NCBI GenBank assembly: GCA_014380485.1
Contig: JACMJU010000094.1
Coordinates: forward strand, 1-34,091
Reading direction: 5' to 3'
Origin: Methyloceanibacter sp.
GTDB taxonomy: Bacteria; Pseudomonadota; Alphaproteobacteria; Rhizobiales; Methyloligellaceae
DNA length: 34,091 nt
Shown piece after piece: positions 10,299 to 18,138 of this stretch. The notes beneath the pieces were generated by a model. The model made no database searches. It worked only from the letters and a program-made list of their open reading frames with translations, and was not told the origin of the DNA. How positions within the stretch are numbered: position 1 is the first letter of the stretch; the number at the start of each line of letters is the position of its first letter. The translations under genes and the position numbers were made by a program.

Positions 10299-10664
10299 CT
10301 ATTTGGGAGCCTTACGCATCACCCGTTTCAAGGCGGCCAAATCTCTGGCGATGGCTCGCTCCGACGAAGCTTGCATGCGGCGGAAGCGGAGAAGAACGTT
10401 CTTGCCGAGCGGGGTCAAATGGGCGCCGCCGCCGGCCTTGCCGCCCTTGGCCGCCGCAACCAGCGGCTTTGCGAAGCAGGCGTTCATGGTGTCGATGAGG
10501 AGCCACGCCTGCTTGTAGCTCATGCCCATGCGCCGGCCGGCAGCCGCGATAGAACCCGTCTCGCGGATTCCTTCCAACAAATCTGCCTTTCCCGGACCGA
10601 GCGCGATGTCGCGGCCGAGAACGATGCGGAGCCGGGCCACCGGGTCACGTGAATTGGATCGCAT
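10299..10664 (-). CDS. ModE-type winged HTH regulator (HTH domain only)
   Basis: MRSNSRDPVARLRIVLGRDIALGPGKADLLEGIRETGSIAAAGRRMGMSYKQAWLLIDTMNACFAKPLVAAAKGGKAGGGAHLTPLGKNVLLRFRRM: ModE N-terminal domain; no C-terminal MOP/TOBE domain. Confidence 0.85.
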   Translation of the reverse strand: MRSNSRDPVARLRIVLGRDIALGPGKADLLEGIRETGSIAAAGRRMGMSYKQAWLLIDTMNACFAKPLVAAAKGGKAGGGAHLTPLGKNVLLRFRRMQASSERAIARDLAALKRVMRKAPK

Positions 10665-10835
10665 GGGATCGTGTATGACCCACGTTGCGGCCAGGGGCAA
10701 TCCGACCTCGTCTCCACCGCCCGGCGTCCCGGGAGGCGGGAATCTCGAAAAAAGCACCGCGGTGCTTGCTCTCGCGAGTTGTGTCGCCGCCCGTCCCATG
10801 CTTTCTTTCCCCGCCGTCCGGGAGAGAACGCCCGC

Positions 10836-12137
10836 ATGCCGAGCATCAGCCCGCGCCAGCCCAAGGGCAAGCGTGTCAGCTCAGGAGTGTTCGAGAACGT
10901 GGTCAACCCGTTCTGCGGCACGCTTTGCGACGACCTCGTCGTCGAACGGACCGAAGCGGGCCTCAAGGTCGTAAAGAACGGCTGTAGCCAGTCGGTCGCG
11001 GGGTTCGAACGGAAACTGCCTCCGGCCAACCCTTCCGTAGGCGGCAAGGATGTCGCGCTCTCCAAGGCGATCGAGGAAGCGGCGAGGTTGATCGGCAAAG
11101 CCAAGCTTCCCCTCTTTGGCGGCCTAGCCACCGATGTCGAAGGCATGCGCGCGGTAATGGCGCTTGCCGAGCGCGCAAGTGGCGTCGTCGATCACGCCTT
11201 GAGCGAAGCACAATACCGGAATCTCAAGATCCTCCAGACCACCGGCTGGACGACAACGACCCTCGCCGAGACCCGCAACCGGGCCGACCTCATCATCATC
11301 GCCGGCAGCGATATTCATCGGCTCCATCCTCGCTTTTTCGAGAGGATCGTCGCGCCGCCCGCGTCCATGTTCGATGTGACCGCGCCGAAGCGCACAATTG
11401 TGTTCATCGGAAAAGGTCTTGACCGCTCAGGCGCCAAAGGCGCGCATATCGGCGAAGTGGTCACGCTCGCTTGCAACGACGACGCAGCCGGTCACATTGT
11501 GGCACTCCTCAGAGCGCGGCTGCGCGGTTTCCGGGTCACGCCCCCCAAGCGTGGCGGCGTCACCTTGGCCGATATCGATGCGCTCGCCGAACGCTGCCGA
11601 AAGGCGAAATACGGTGTTGTCGTCTGGGCGCCGCCTGCGCTCGACTTTGCCCATGCCGAGCTCGCCGTCGAGCAGTTCACCGGCCTAGTGAAGGACCTCA
11701 ATCAGACCACGCGTTTCGCGGGGCTTGCGCTCGGCGGGGCCGAGGGCGCGGTCACGGCGGCAACCGTGTGCACATGGATCAGCGGCTATCCGCTCCGGGT
11801 GAGCTATGCCAGTGGCGCCCCCGATTACGATCCTTATCGCTGGACCATCGGCCGCATGCTCAAGGACGGCGAGGGCGATGTTCTGCTCTGGATCGCCTCG
11901 ATCTCGCCGAGCCTCGTGCCGCCCCCTGCGAAGGTCCCCACCATTGTGCTCGGCACGCCGGGTCTCGCGCTGACCGCGCCGGCCTCTGTGTTCATCCCCG
12001 TCGGGACGCCGGGGGTCGATCATGCCGGCCGTCTCATCCGTGTCGACAATGTCGTGTCCTTGCCGCTGAAGGACCTCGGCCGGGCGGAGCTTCCATCCGC
12101 CGCCGAAATACTTTCGGCGATCGAAGCCGCTCTTTAG
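10836..12137 (+). CDS. fhcB: Formylmethanofuran dehydrogenase subunit B homolog (formyltransferase/hydrolase complex beta subunit)
   Basis: VNPFCGTLCDDLVVERTEAGLKVVKNGCSQS..., LPLFGGLATDVEGMRAVMALAERASGVVDHALSEAQYRNLKILQTTGWTTTTLAETRNRADLIIIAGSD; directly followed by fhcA. Confidence 0.9.
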   Translation: MPSISPRQPKGKRVSSGVFENVVNPFCGTLCDDLVVERTEAGLKVVKNGCSQSVAGFERKLPPANPSVGGKDVALSKAIEEAARLIGKAKLPLFGGLATDVEGMRAVMALAERASGVVDHALSEAQYRNLKILQTTGWTTTTLAETRNRADLIIIAGSDIHRLHPRFFERIVAPPASMFDVTAPKRTIVFIGKGLDRSGAKGAHIGEVVTLACNDDAAGHIVALLRARLRGFRVTPPKRGGVTLADIDALAERCRKAKYGVVVWAPPALDFAHAELAVEQFTGLVKDLNQTTRFAGLALGGAEGAVTAATVCTWISGYPLRVSYASGAPDYDPYRWTIGRMLKDGEGDVLLWIASISPSLVPPPAKVPTIVLGTPGLALTAPASVFIPVGTPGVDHAGRLIRVDNVVSLPLKDLGRAELPSAAEILSAIEAAL

Positions 12138-12155
12138 GCCGGGAGCCCTCACACC

Positions 12156-13823
12156 ATGCTCATCAAGCTGACCGGCGGCAAAATCTACGACCCCGCCAAT
12201 AATGTGAGCGGCGAGATTCGCGACATCTATGTCGAGGACGGCAAGATCGTCGCGGCCAAGCCGAACGCCCGGCCTGATGCAACCTACGACGTCAAAGGCC
12301 GGATCGTCATGGCCGGCGCCATCGACCCCCACACCCATATCGGCGGCGGCAAGATGACCATCGCCCGCATGCTTTTGCCCGAGGACCACAGAGGCGATCC
12401 GGTGACCCGCACCGAGCTCACCCGTGCCGGCTCCGGCCGCTCCGTTCCCTCGACCCATGTCACCGGCTACCGCTACGCCGAGATGGGCTACACCGCCTGC
12501 TTCGAGCCGGCCATGCTGGCCGCCAATGCACGCCAGGCGCATATGGAAATGGGCGACACGCCCATGGTCGATAAAGGCGCCTTCGTCATGCTCGGCTCCG
12601 ACGATTACTTCCTGCGCCAGCTCGCCGCCAAGAAGGACTTCAATTCCATCAAGGACTACGTGGCCTGGACCATGCATGCGGCACAGGCGATCGCCGTCAA
12701 GGTGGTCAACCCGGGCGGCATTAGCGCCTTCAAGTTCAATCAGCGCAAGCTCGATCTCGACGAGGAGCATGTCTACTACCATGTGACTCCGCGGCAGATC
12801 ATCTTGACGCTCGCGCGCGCGATCCAGGAGCTCGGCGTCACCCATCCGCTTCATATTCATGGCTGCAATCTCGGCGTGCCCGGAAATATCGAAACGACGC
12901 TCGCCACGATTCGGGCCGCCGAGGGTCTGCGCGTTCATATGACGCACACCCAGTTCCTGAGCTACGGCACCGAAGGGGACCGGAAGTTCTCCTCGGGCGC
13001 GGCCCGCCTCACCGAACTCGCCAACAAGACCCCCAACGTCTCGATCGACGTGGGCCAAGTCCTGTTCGGGCAAACCTGCACCGCGTCGGGCGACAGCATG
13101 CGCCAATACGCCATCTCCAAGAGCGCGCATCCCAAGAAGCCTGTCATCATGGATATCGAGTGCGATGCCGGCTGCGGCGTGGTGCCCATTCGCTATCGCG
13201 ACAAGAGCTTCGTCAACGCGATGCAATGGGTGATCGGTCTTGAGACGTTCCTGCTGTTCGACGACCCGTGGCGCATCTTCCTCACCACCGATCATCCGAA
13301 CGGCGCGCCGTTCTTCTTCTACCCGCATCTGATCCGGCTGCTCATGGACAAGAGCTTCCGCGACGACATGTTGCAGAAGATCAATCCCGACGCGCAGGCG
13401 CAGAGCGAACTGCTGAAATCGCTCACCCGCGAATATACCCTCGACGAGATCGCGATAATGACCCGGGCCGGGCCGGCGCGGAGCCTGGGACTGAAGGACC
13501 GCGGTCATCTCGGCGCCGGCGCATCGGGCGACATCACCGTCTATCGCGACAATCCCGATCGCGAGGCGATGTTCGCCACGCCGGAGTTGGTATTCAAGAA
13601 CGGCGAAGTGGTCGTCAAGAACGGGAAGGTGGTGAAGGTGGTGCAGGGCGCAACGCATGTCGCGCGCCCCGACTACGACAAGTCGATCGAGAAGCCCCTC
13701 AACGATTATTTCGACCGCTATCTCACCGTGCGCATGGAGAATTTCAAGCTCGCCGACGAGGAGATAATCGGCGGCGACAACGGCGCCATCATCGTGCAGC
13801 CGACGGCAGCGCGCGCGACCTAG
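12156..13823 (+). CDS. fhcA: Formylmethanofuran dehydrogenase subunit A homolog (amidohydrolase-fold; Fhc complex alpha subunit)
   Basis: GAIDPHTHIGGGKMTIARMLLPEDH, HPLHIHGCNLGVPGNIETTLATI, HMTHTQFLSYGTEG, FLTTDHPNGAPFFFYPHLIRLLMD: FmdA/FhcA signature. Confidence 0.95.
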   Translation: MLIKLTGGKIYDPANNVSGEIRDIYVEDGKIVAAKPNARPDATYDVKGRIVMAGAIDPHTHIGGGKMTIARMLLPEDHRGDPVTRTELTRAGSGRSVPSTHVTGYRYAEMGYTACFEPAMLAANARQAHMEMGDTPMVDKGAFVMLGSDDYFLRQLAAKKDFNSIKDYVAWTMHAAQAIAVKVVNPGGISAFKFNQRKLDLDEEHVYYHVTPRQIILTLARAIQELGVTHPLHIHGCNLGVPGNIETTLATIRAAEGLRVHMTHTQFLSYGTEGDRKFSSGAARLTELANKTPNVSIDVGQVLFGQTCTASGDSMRQYAISKSAHPKKPVIMDIECDAGCGVVPIRYRDKSFVNAMQWVIGLETFLLFDDPWRIFLTTDHPNGAPFFFYPHLIRLLMDKSFRDDMLQKINPDAQAQSELLKSLTREYTLDEIAIMTRAGPARSLGLKDRGHLGAGASGDITVYRDNPDREAMFATPELVFKNGEVVVKNGKVVKVVQGATHVARPDYDKSIEKPLNDYFDRYLTVRMENFKLADEEIIGGDNGAIIVQPTAARAT

Positions 13824-13858
13824 CCACTAATCCCGAACACAGGGCAGGCGTCCCGGGC

Positions 13859-14143
13859 TCAATTCGACGCCTTGGGCGGACGCCCGACGATGTCGAAATC
13901 GGCCTCCTGCAAATGGTATTTCTGCACGACACTCGATGTCTCGGCGAGCGCGCGCTGACAGGCCTCGTGGCCGGCCTGTTTGGTCGCCTCATCGACCGTC
14001 TCGCCGCTCACCACCCGGTCGGCGGTGCCGAAGCAGAGCGCCACGTCTTGAGCATGCGCCGGCCCTGCCGCAAGAGCGAGCGTCACCGCAATAAAGACCG
14101 GCAAGATCACGCTTCGGGTCAAGACGCGCCCCCCTTTCAACAT
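13859..14143 (-). CDS. Small secreted protein of unknown function
   Basis: MLKGGRVLTRSVILPVFIAVTLALAAGPAHAQ signal peptide, then DVALCFGTADRVVSGETVDEATKQAGHEACQRALAETSSVVQKYHLQEADFDIVGRPPKASN. Confidence 0.6.
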   Translation of the reverse strand: MLKGGRVLTRSVILPVFIAVTLALAAGPAHAQDVALCFGTADRVVSGETVDEATKQAGHEACQRALAETSSVVQKYHLQEADFDIVGRPPKASN

Positions 14144-14159
14144 CCGCGAAAATCCCTCG

Positions 14160-14490
14160 TTACCACGCCATTGCCGGGCTTGTCCCCCACCTGCCGGGTG
14201 GGGTGATGGTGTTTCAGCTCGCGACCCCTTAGCAATTTGAAGCGCATGCCCCCACCCCGACGCCGCCTTCGGCGTCGTCGGACCTCCCCACGAGGGGGAG
14301 GTTTGAAGAGACTCATGGCGTGGAACGTTCGTACCTCGCTCTCCCCTTGCGGGAGAGCACGCGCGCCATTTGGCGCGCGGTGAGGGGTAAGCCGCGAAGC
14401 GGCGTCGAACAAATGTAGCCCTCCAACGGTATGACGCACGGCCAAACCTCAAAATCGTGGATGGCCGGCACTTCGGCCGGCCATGACGAG
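14160..14490. repeat. Mosaic of consecutive short palindromes (REP/BIME-like intergenic repeat region)
   Basis: Seven inverted repeats: 14185-14203 (CCCCACC/GGTGGGG), 14258-14277 (CGACGCCG/CGGCGTCG), 14283-14301 (CCTCCCC/GGGGAGG), 14339-14357 (CTCTCCC/GGGAGAG), 14361-14378 (GCGCGCC/GGCGCGC), 14391-14403 (GCCGC/GCGGC), 14461-14484 (ATGGCCGG/CCGGCCAT). Confidence 0.7.
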
Positions 14491-14540
14491 GAAGAGATTA
14501 GGATAGCTCATCAGGCGTGGACACGCCGAGGGCGCTTGGG

Positions 14541-14974
14541 TCAAGCCGCCATCTCCATGAGATCTTCGACGATCGCTGCGAGCACCTTTCGACCCTTCTC
14601 GGCCGAGGCGAGCGTCGGATCGCCGAAACTGCCGGAGGGCGCGTAGTTGGGGGAGGACGGATCGTCGGGCGATAACGGCCCGCGAGAAGGCTCCGTTGGT
14701 GAGAAGGGACAAGGCACGGCCCGAGACATATCGACCAAGCCGGGCGCGATCGCCAGCATCAGCGAGGTCTCGATCTCATCGGCGTGGCTGCCGTAACGCT
14801 GCTCCTGAAGCTGGCGGGCCGTCTTCACGAAACGAGGCCCTGAGAAGACCTTCAAATGCCGAAGCCGCGACGGGTCTGAGGCGGCGCGCATGGCCGCCTC
14901 GACCGGTTTGAGGGTCGAGAGGCCGGTATCGAGAATGAGCACGCGTCGCGCGCCGAATCCTAAGAGCGCAATTC
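14541..14974 (-). pseudogene. Creatininase (creatinine amidohydrolase) family, C-terminal remnant
   Basis: ALLGFGARRVLILDTGLSTLKPVEAA...YGSHADEIETSLMLAIAPGLVDMSRAV...; the N-terminal half of the family is absent, as an in-frame TGA and the ligase 3' end come immediately upstream. Confidence 0.65.
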
Positions 14975-14979
14975 ATGCC

Positions 14980-16563
14980 TCAGTCTACGATCATCGCCGC
15001 GAGCGTCTCCACCCGGTCAGCTTCCGCGGCCGGTTTGTCCCACCTGATGCGGTTGATGCGAGGGAAACGCATGGCGACGCCCGATTTGTGGCGGGTGGAG
15101 CGATGCACCGAATCGAAGGCCACCTCGAACACGAGATTGGGTTCGACCTGGCGGACCGGTCCGAAGCTGTCAACCGTGTGGTTTCTGACCCAGCGGTCGA
15201 GCTCTTTCAACTCCTCGTCGGTGAAGCCGAAATAGGACTTGCCGACCGGCACCAGCTCCTCCTCCCCCGCATCGCCGTCACGCCAGGCGCCGAAGGTGTA
15301 ATCCGAATAGTAGGACGAGCGTTTGCCGCTTCCCCTTTGCGCATACATGAGCACGGCGTCGATGACGAGCGGCGCCCGCTTCCATTTGTACCAATGGCCT
15401 TTGGGGCGCCCGGCGATGTAGGGACTGTCGCGCCGCTTCAGCATGAGACCCTCAATCCCGGTCTCGCGCGCGTCGGCCCATAAAATTTCGAGCTCTTTGA
15501 CCGATGTAAAGTCGATGAGGCCGGAAAGATCGGTGCGGCGCGGAGCATTCCTCTTGTGCCAAGCCTCAAGCCGCGCGCGTCTCGCCACCAAGGGCAGCGC
15601 GCGAAGGTCCTCGCCGCCCTCGAGCAGGATGTCGTAGAGGCGAATATGGGCCGGATGCGACTTGAGCAGGGCTCCGCTGACGGTCTTGCGGTTGAGCCGC
15701 TGTTGCAGAGCATTGAAGGGGGCGACCTCGCCGTCCCGCATGACCAGCAACTCGCCGTCGAGCACCACCCCTTCGGGAAGGGACTCGACCACATCGGGAA
15801 AGGCACCCGAAATATCGTCGCCCGTCCGCGAGAAGAGCCTCCTCTCGCCGCCTTGATGGACGGCCTGCACGCGGATGCCGTCCCATTTCCACTCGGCGAT
15901 GAAGTCCTTGGGTTCGATCGATGGAAGCTCCTTGTCGTCGATCTGATGCGACAGCATCAACGGCCTGAAGGTCGCGCGGCCTTCGACCTCTGGCCGCGGA
16001 CCTTTCGCCGAGAGCCAGGCGAACAATTCCCCATAAGGCGGGCGAAGCCCGTGCCAGACCTCCTCGATATCGGCGAGCGGCACTCCCGACCACTCGGAGA
16101 GAGCCGTCTTGGCGAGACGCGCCGAAACGCCCACGCGCAGCGCGCCGGTCATGAGCTTGAGCAATGCCCAGCGGCCGGTGGCATCGAGCTGGTCGAGCCA
16201 ATTGGCAAGGAGGGCAGGGACCTCGGCGGGCGGTGCCGACTGCAAGGCCTCGACGATGGCGGAGAGCCTCGGCGGTTTGGCGCCCGCGCGACCGCCCGGC
16301 CAGAGCAGCGCGATGGTTTCGGCGGTGTCCCCCACGTAGTCGCGGGAGAGGTCGAACAGCACGGGATCGACGCGCGGTCCGAGCAGATCGGTCAGGATGC
16401 GCCGGAACGGCAGCCTGAAGAACAGGCCGTCGGTCAGCGCGGCAAGCGCGAACCCGCGGTCGGGATCGGGCGTGACCTCGAAATAGTCGGCAAGCAGTCG
16501 CAGCTTGTCGTTGCGCGAGGGCGTGTAGGCGAGCCGGTCGAGAAGCGCGGCGAAAGCCTTCAC
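14980..16563 (-). CDS. ATP-dependent DNA ligase (ligase-associated DNA damage response type)
   Basis: FIAEWKWDGIRVQAV (KxDG adenylation motif), LDGELLVM, EGLMLKRRDSPY, YKWKRAPLVIDAVLMYA; coupled to an MBL exonuclease. Confidence 0.93.
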   Translation of the reverse strand: MKAFAALLDRLAYTPSRNDKLRLLADYFEVTPDPDRGFALAALTDGLFFRLPFRRILTDLLGPRVDPVLFDLSRDYVGDTAETIALLWPGGRAGAKPPRLSAIVEALQSAPPAEVPALLANWLDQLDATGRWALLKLMTGALRVGVSARLAKTALSEWSGVPLADIEEVWHGLRPPYGELFAWLSAKGPRPEVEGRATFRPLMLSHQIDDKELPSIEPKDFIAEWKWDGIRVQAVHQGGERRLFSRTGDDISGAFPDVVESLPEGVVLDGELLVMRDGEVAPFNALQQRLNRKTVSGALLKSHPAHIRLYDILLEGGEDLRALPLVARRARLEAWHKRNAPRRTDLSGLIDFTSVKELEILWADARETGIEGLMLKRRDSPYIAGRPKGHWYKWKRAPLVIDAVLMYAQRGSGKRSSYYSDYTFGAWRDGDAGEEELVPVGKSYFGFTDEELKELDRWVRNHTVDSFGPVRQVEPNLVFEVAFDSVHRSTRHKSGVAMRFPRINRIRWDKPAAEADRVETLAAMIVD

Positions 16564-17573
16564 TGGTCCTCATCCTCGCGGCCGACCAACGCGAGCGCAC
16601 GTCCCTTGCGGCCGGTCATTTGGATGTGATGGAGGAGCGCATCCTCGCGCCCATGCGTGACCCAGACTTCCTCGGCGCCGGTCTCGGCGATGGTCTCGGT
16701 CAGCTCGCGCCAATCGGCGTGGTCGGAGATCACCAGTGGCAGCTCGACGCCCTGCTGGCGCGCCCGCGCCCGTACGCGCATCCAGCCCGAGGCGAAAGCG
16801 GTCACGGGGTCCGGCAGCCGGCGCGACCAGCGATCGGCGATTGCCGAGGGCGGCGCCAGCACGATCTCGCCTTTGAGCTCTTCGCGCTTGGCCCCGGTTG
16901 CGGGTTTGAGATCGCCGAGGCGCACGCCGAAGGACTCGTAGAGCGCACAACAGGCGGCAAGCGCGCCGTGAAGGTAGATCGGGCGATCGTAACCCGCGTC
17001 GCGGAGGAGCACGATCAGGCGCTGGCATTTGCCGAGCCCATAGACGCCGACCACATGGGCACGGTCGGGAAACTGCATGCGCGATTTCAGGAGTTTCGCC
17101 GTCTCCTCGCCGGCGTCGCCATGCTGGAACACCGGCAAGGCGAAGGTGGCCTCGGTGATGAAGAGATGGCAAGGCACAAGCTCAAAGCCGGGGCATGTCG
17201 GGTCGGCGCTCCGTTTGTAATCGCCGGAGACAACGACCCGCGCACCCTTCCATTCGATCAAAACCTGCGCGCTGCCGAGCACATGGCCGGCGGGGATCAG
17301 CGTCACCGCGACCTCGCCGATCGTAATTCTTTCGCCGTAGGCTGCCGCCTGACTGCTGACCTCGGCCGGCGTTCCAAGCCGCGCCGTCATGACCGCGAGC
17401 GTTTCACGCGTGGCGAGAACGCGGGCATGCCCGGGTCTGGCATGGTCGGAATGGCCGTGGGTGACGACCGCGCGTTGGGCGCCGCCATAGGGGTCGATGT
17501 GGAAGCCGCCCGGCCGGCAAAAGAGGCCCTTCCGATCAACCGTGAGCCAAGTGTCGAATCGCTCGGGTATCAT
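16560..17573 (-). CDS. Ligase-associated MBL-fold DNA exonuclease
   Basis: VTHGHSDHARPGHARVLATRETLAVM (HxHxDH-type MBL motif), VVSGDYKRSADPTCPGFE, GLGKCQRLIVLLRDAG; 4-bp overlap with the ligase start. Confidence 0.9.
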   Translation of the reverse strand: MIPERFDTWLTVDRKGLFCRPGGFHIDPYGGAQRAVVTHGHSDHARPGHARVLATRETLAVMTARLGTPAEVSSQAAAYGERITIGEVAVTLIPAGHVLGSAQVLIEWKGARVVVSGDYKRSADPTCPGFELVPCHLFITEATFALPVFQHGDAGEETAKLLKSRMQFPDRAHVVGVYGLGKCQRLIVLLRDAGYDRPIYLHGALAACCALYESFGVRLGDLKPATGAKREELKGEIVLAPPSAIADRWSRRLPDPVTAFASGWMRVRARARQQGVELPLVISDHADWRELTETIAETGAEEVWVTHGREDALLHHIQMTGRKGRALALVGREDEDQ

Positions 17574-17703
17574 TTCCTCCAGCCCTATTGAACAAAGCCC
17601 GTTCTTAGGCGCATCGCCCGGGCTGCGTCGCCCGGCGAAATGCGCCCCCGATAGGGAGTAAATAGGGTGAGTTGCTAGTGAGTGCTAAGGGCTTGAAAAA
17701 TTT

Positions 17704-17730
17704 GCACTGCCGGCCCCGCTCCGGCAGTGC
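17704..17730 (-). terminator. Perfect 10-bp stem hairpin, followed on the minus strand by a T-rich stretch
   Basis: GCACTGCCGG-ccccgct-CCGGCAGTGC; on the minus strand it is followed by AAATTTTTCAAG. Confidence 0.45.
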
Positions 17731-18138
17731 ATGTCATCTTCTGCCACCTCGACGCTCAAGCCGAAACCGGCTCGCCAAGGCGCATCGCCCTCGTGGTCGT
17801 GCATCCTATGTAAGAGGGATGTCCGCGGGTTCCGCGCCCAACAGACTCTCTCCACCGGCAAGAATGACACAACGACGACGGTCCACGCAAACGGGAGTTC
17901 GGTCCCACCCGCTTTTCTTTTTTACTGCCGGCATGCGTTGAGACTTGACCTGCGGCTTTTGCAACACGGCTCGCGGTGCCCATGGATTCGCCTTGCGGCG
18001 ATGTTTGCTACGGCACCCGCTCGGGATTCCATCATTCTTTCATGCCGGTATGGCGGAAGTGTTCGCGCGCGAACCGCGATCGCCCGCCACCGCGAAAAAA
18101 TATTGGTGACGCCGCGGGGCTCGTGGCCCCGAGAAACG

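Noticed and set aside
10671-10835. N-terminal extension of FhcB
   Set aside because: The extension MYDPRCGQGQSDLVSTARRPGRRESRKKHRG... is low-complexity and lies in the divergent intergenic region; ATG at 10836 fits the family start.
11685-13658. 657-aa minus-strand ORF antisense to fhcB/fhcA
   Set aside because: High-GC codon-bias shadow ORF; sequence is His/Asp/Gly/Arg-rich with no family features, while the plus strand clearly encodes FhcA.
14160-14490. Possible CRISPR array
   Set aside because: Palindromes differ from each other and have no regular spacing or identical direct repeats.
15556-16629. 357-aa plus-strand ORF and 344-aa minus-strand ORF over the ligase gene
   Set aside because: Out-of-frame shadows of the ATP-dependent ligase.
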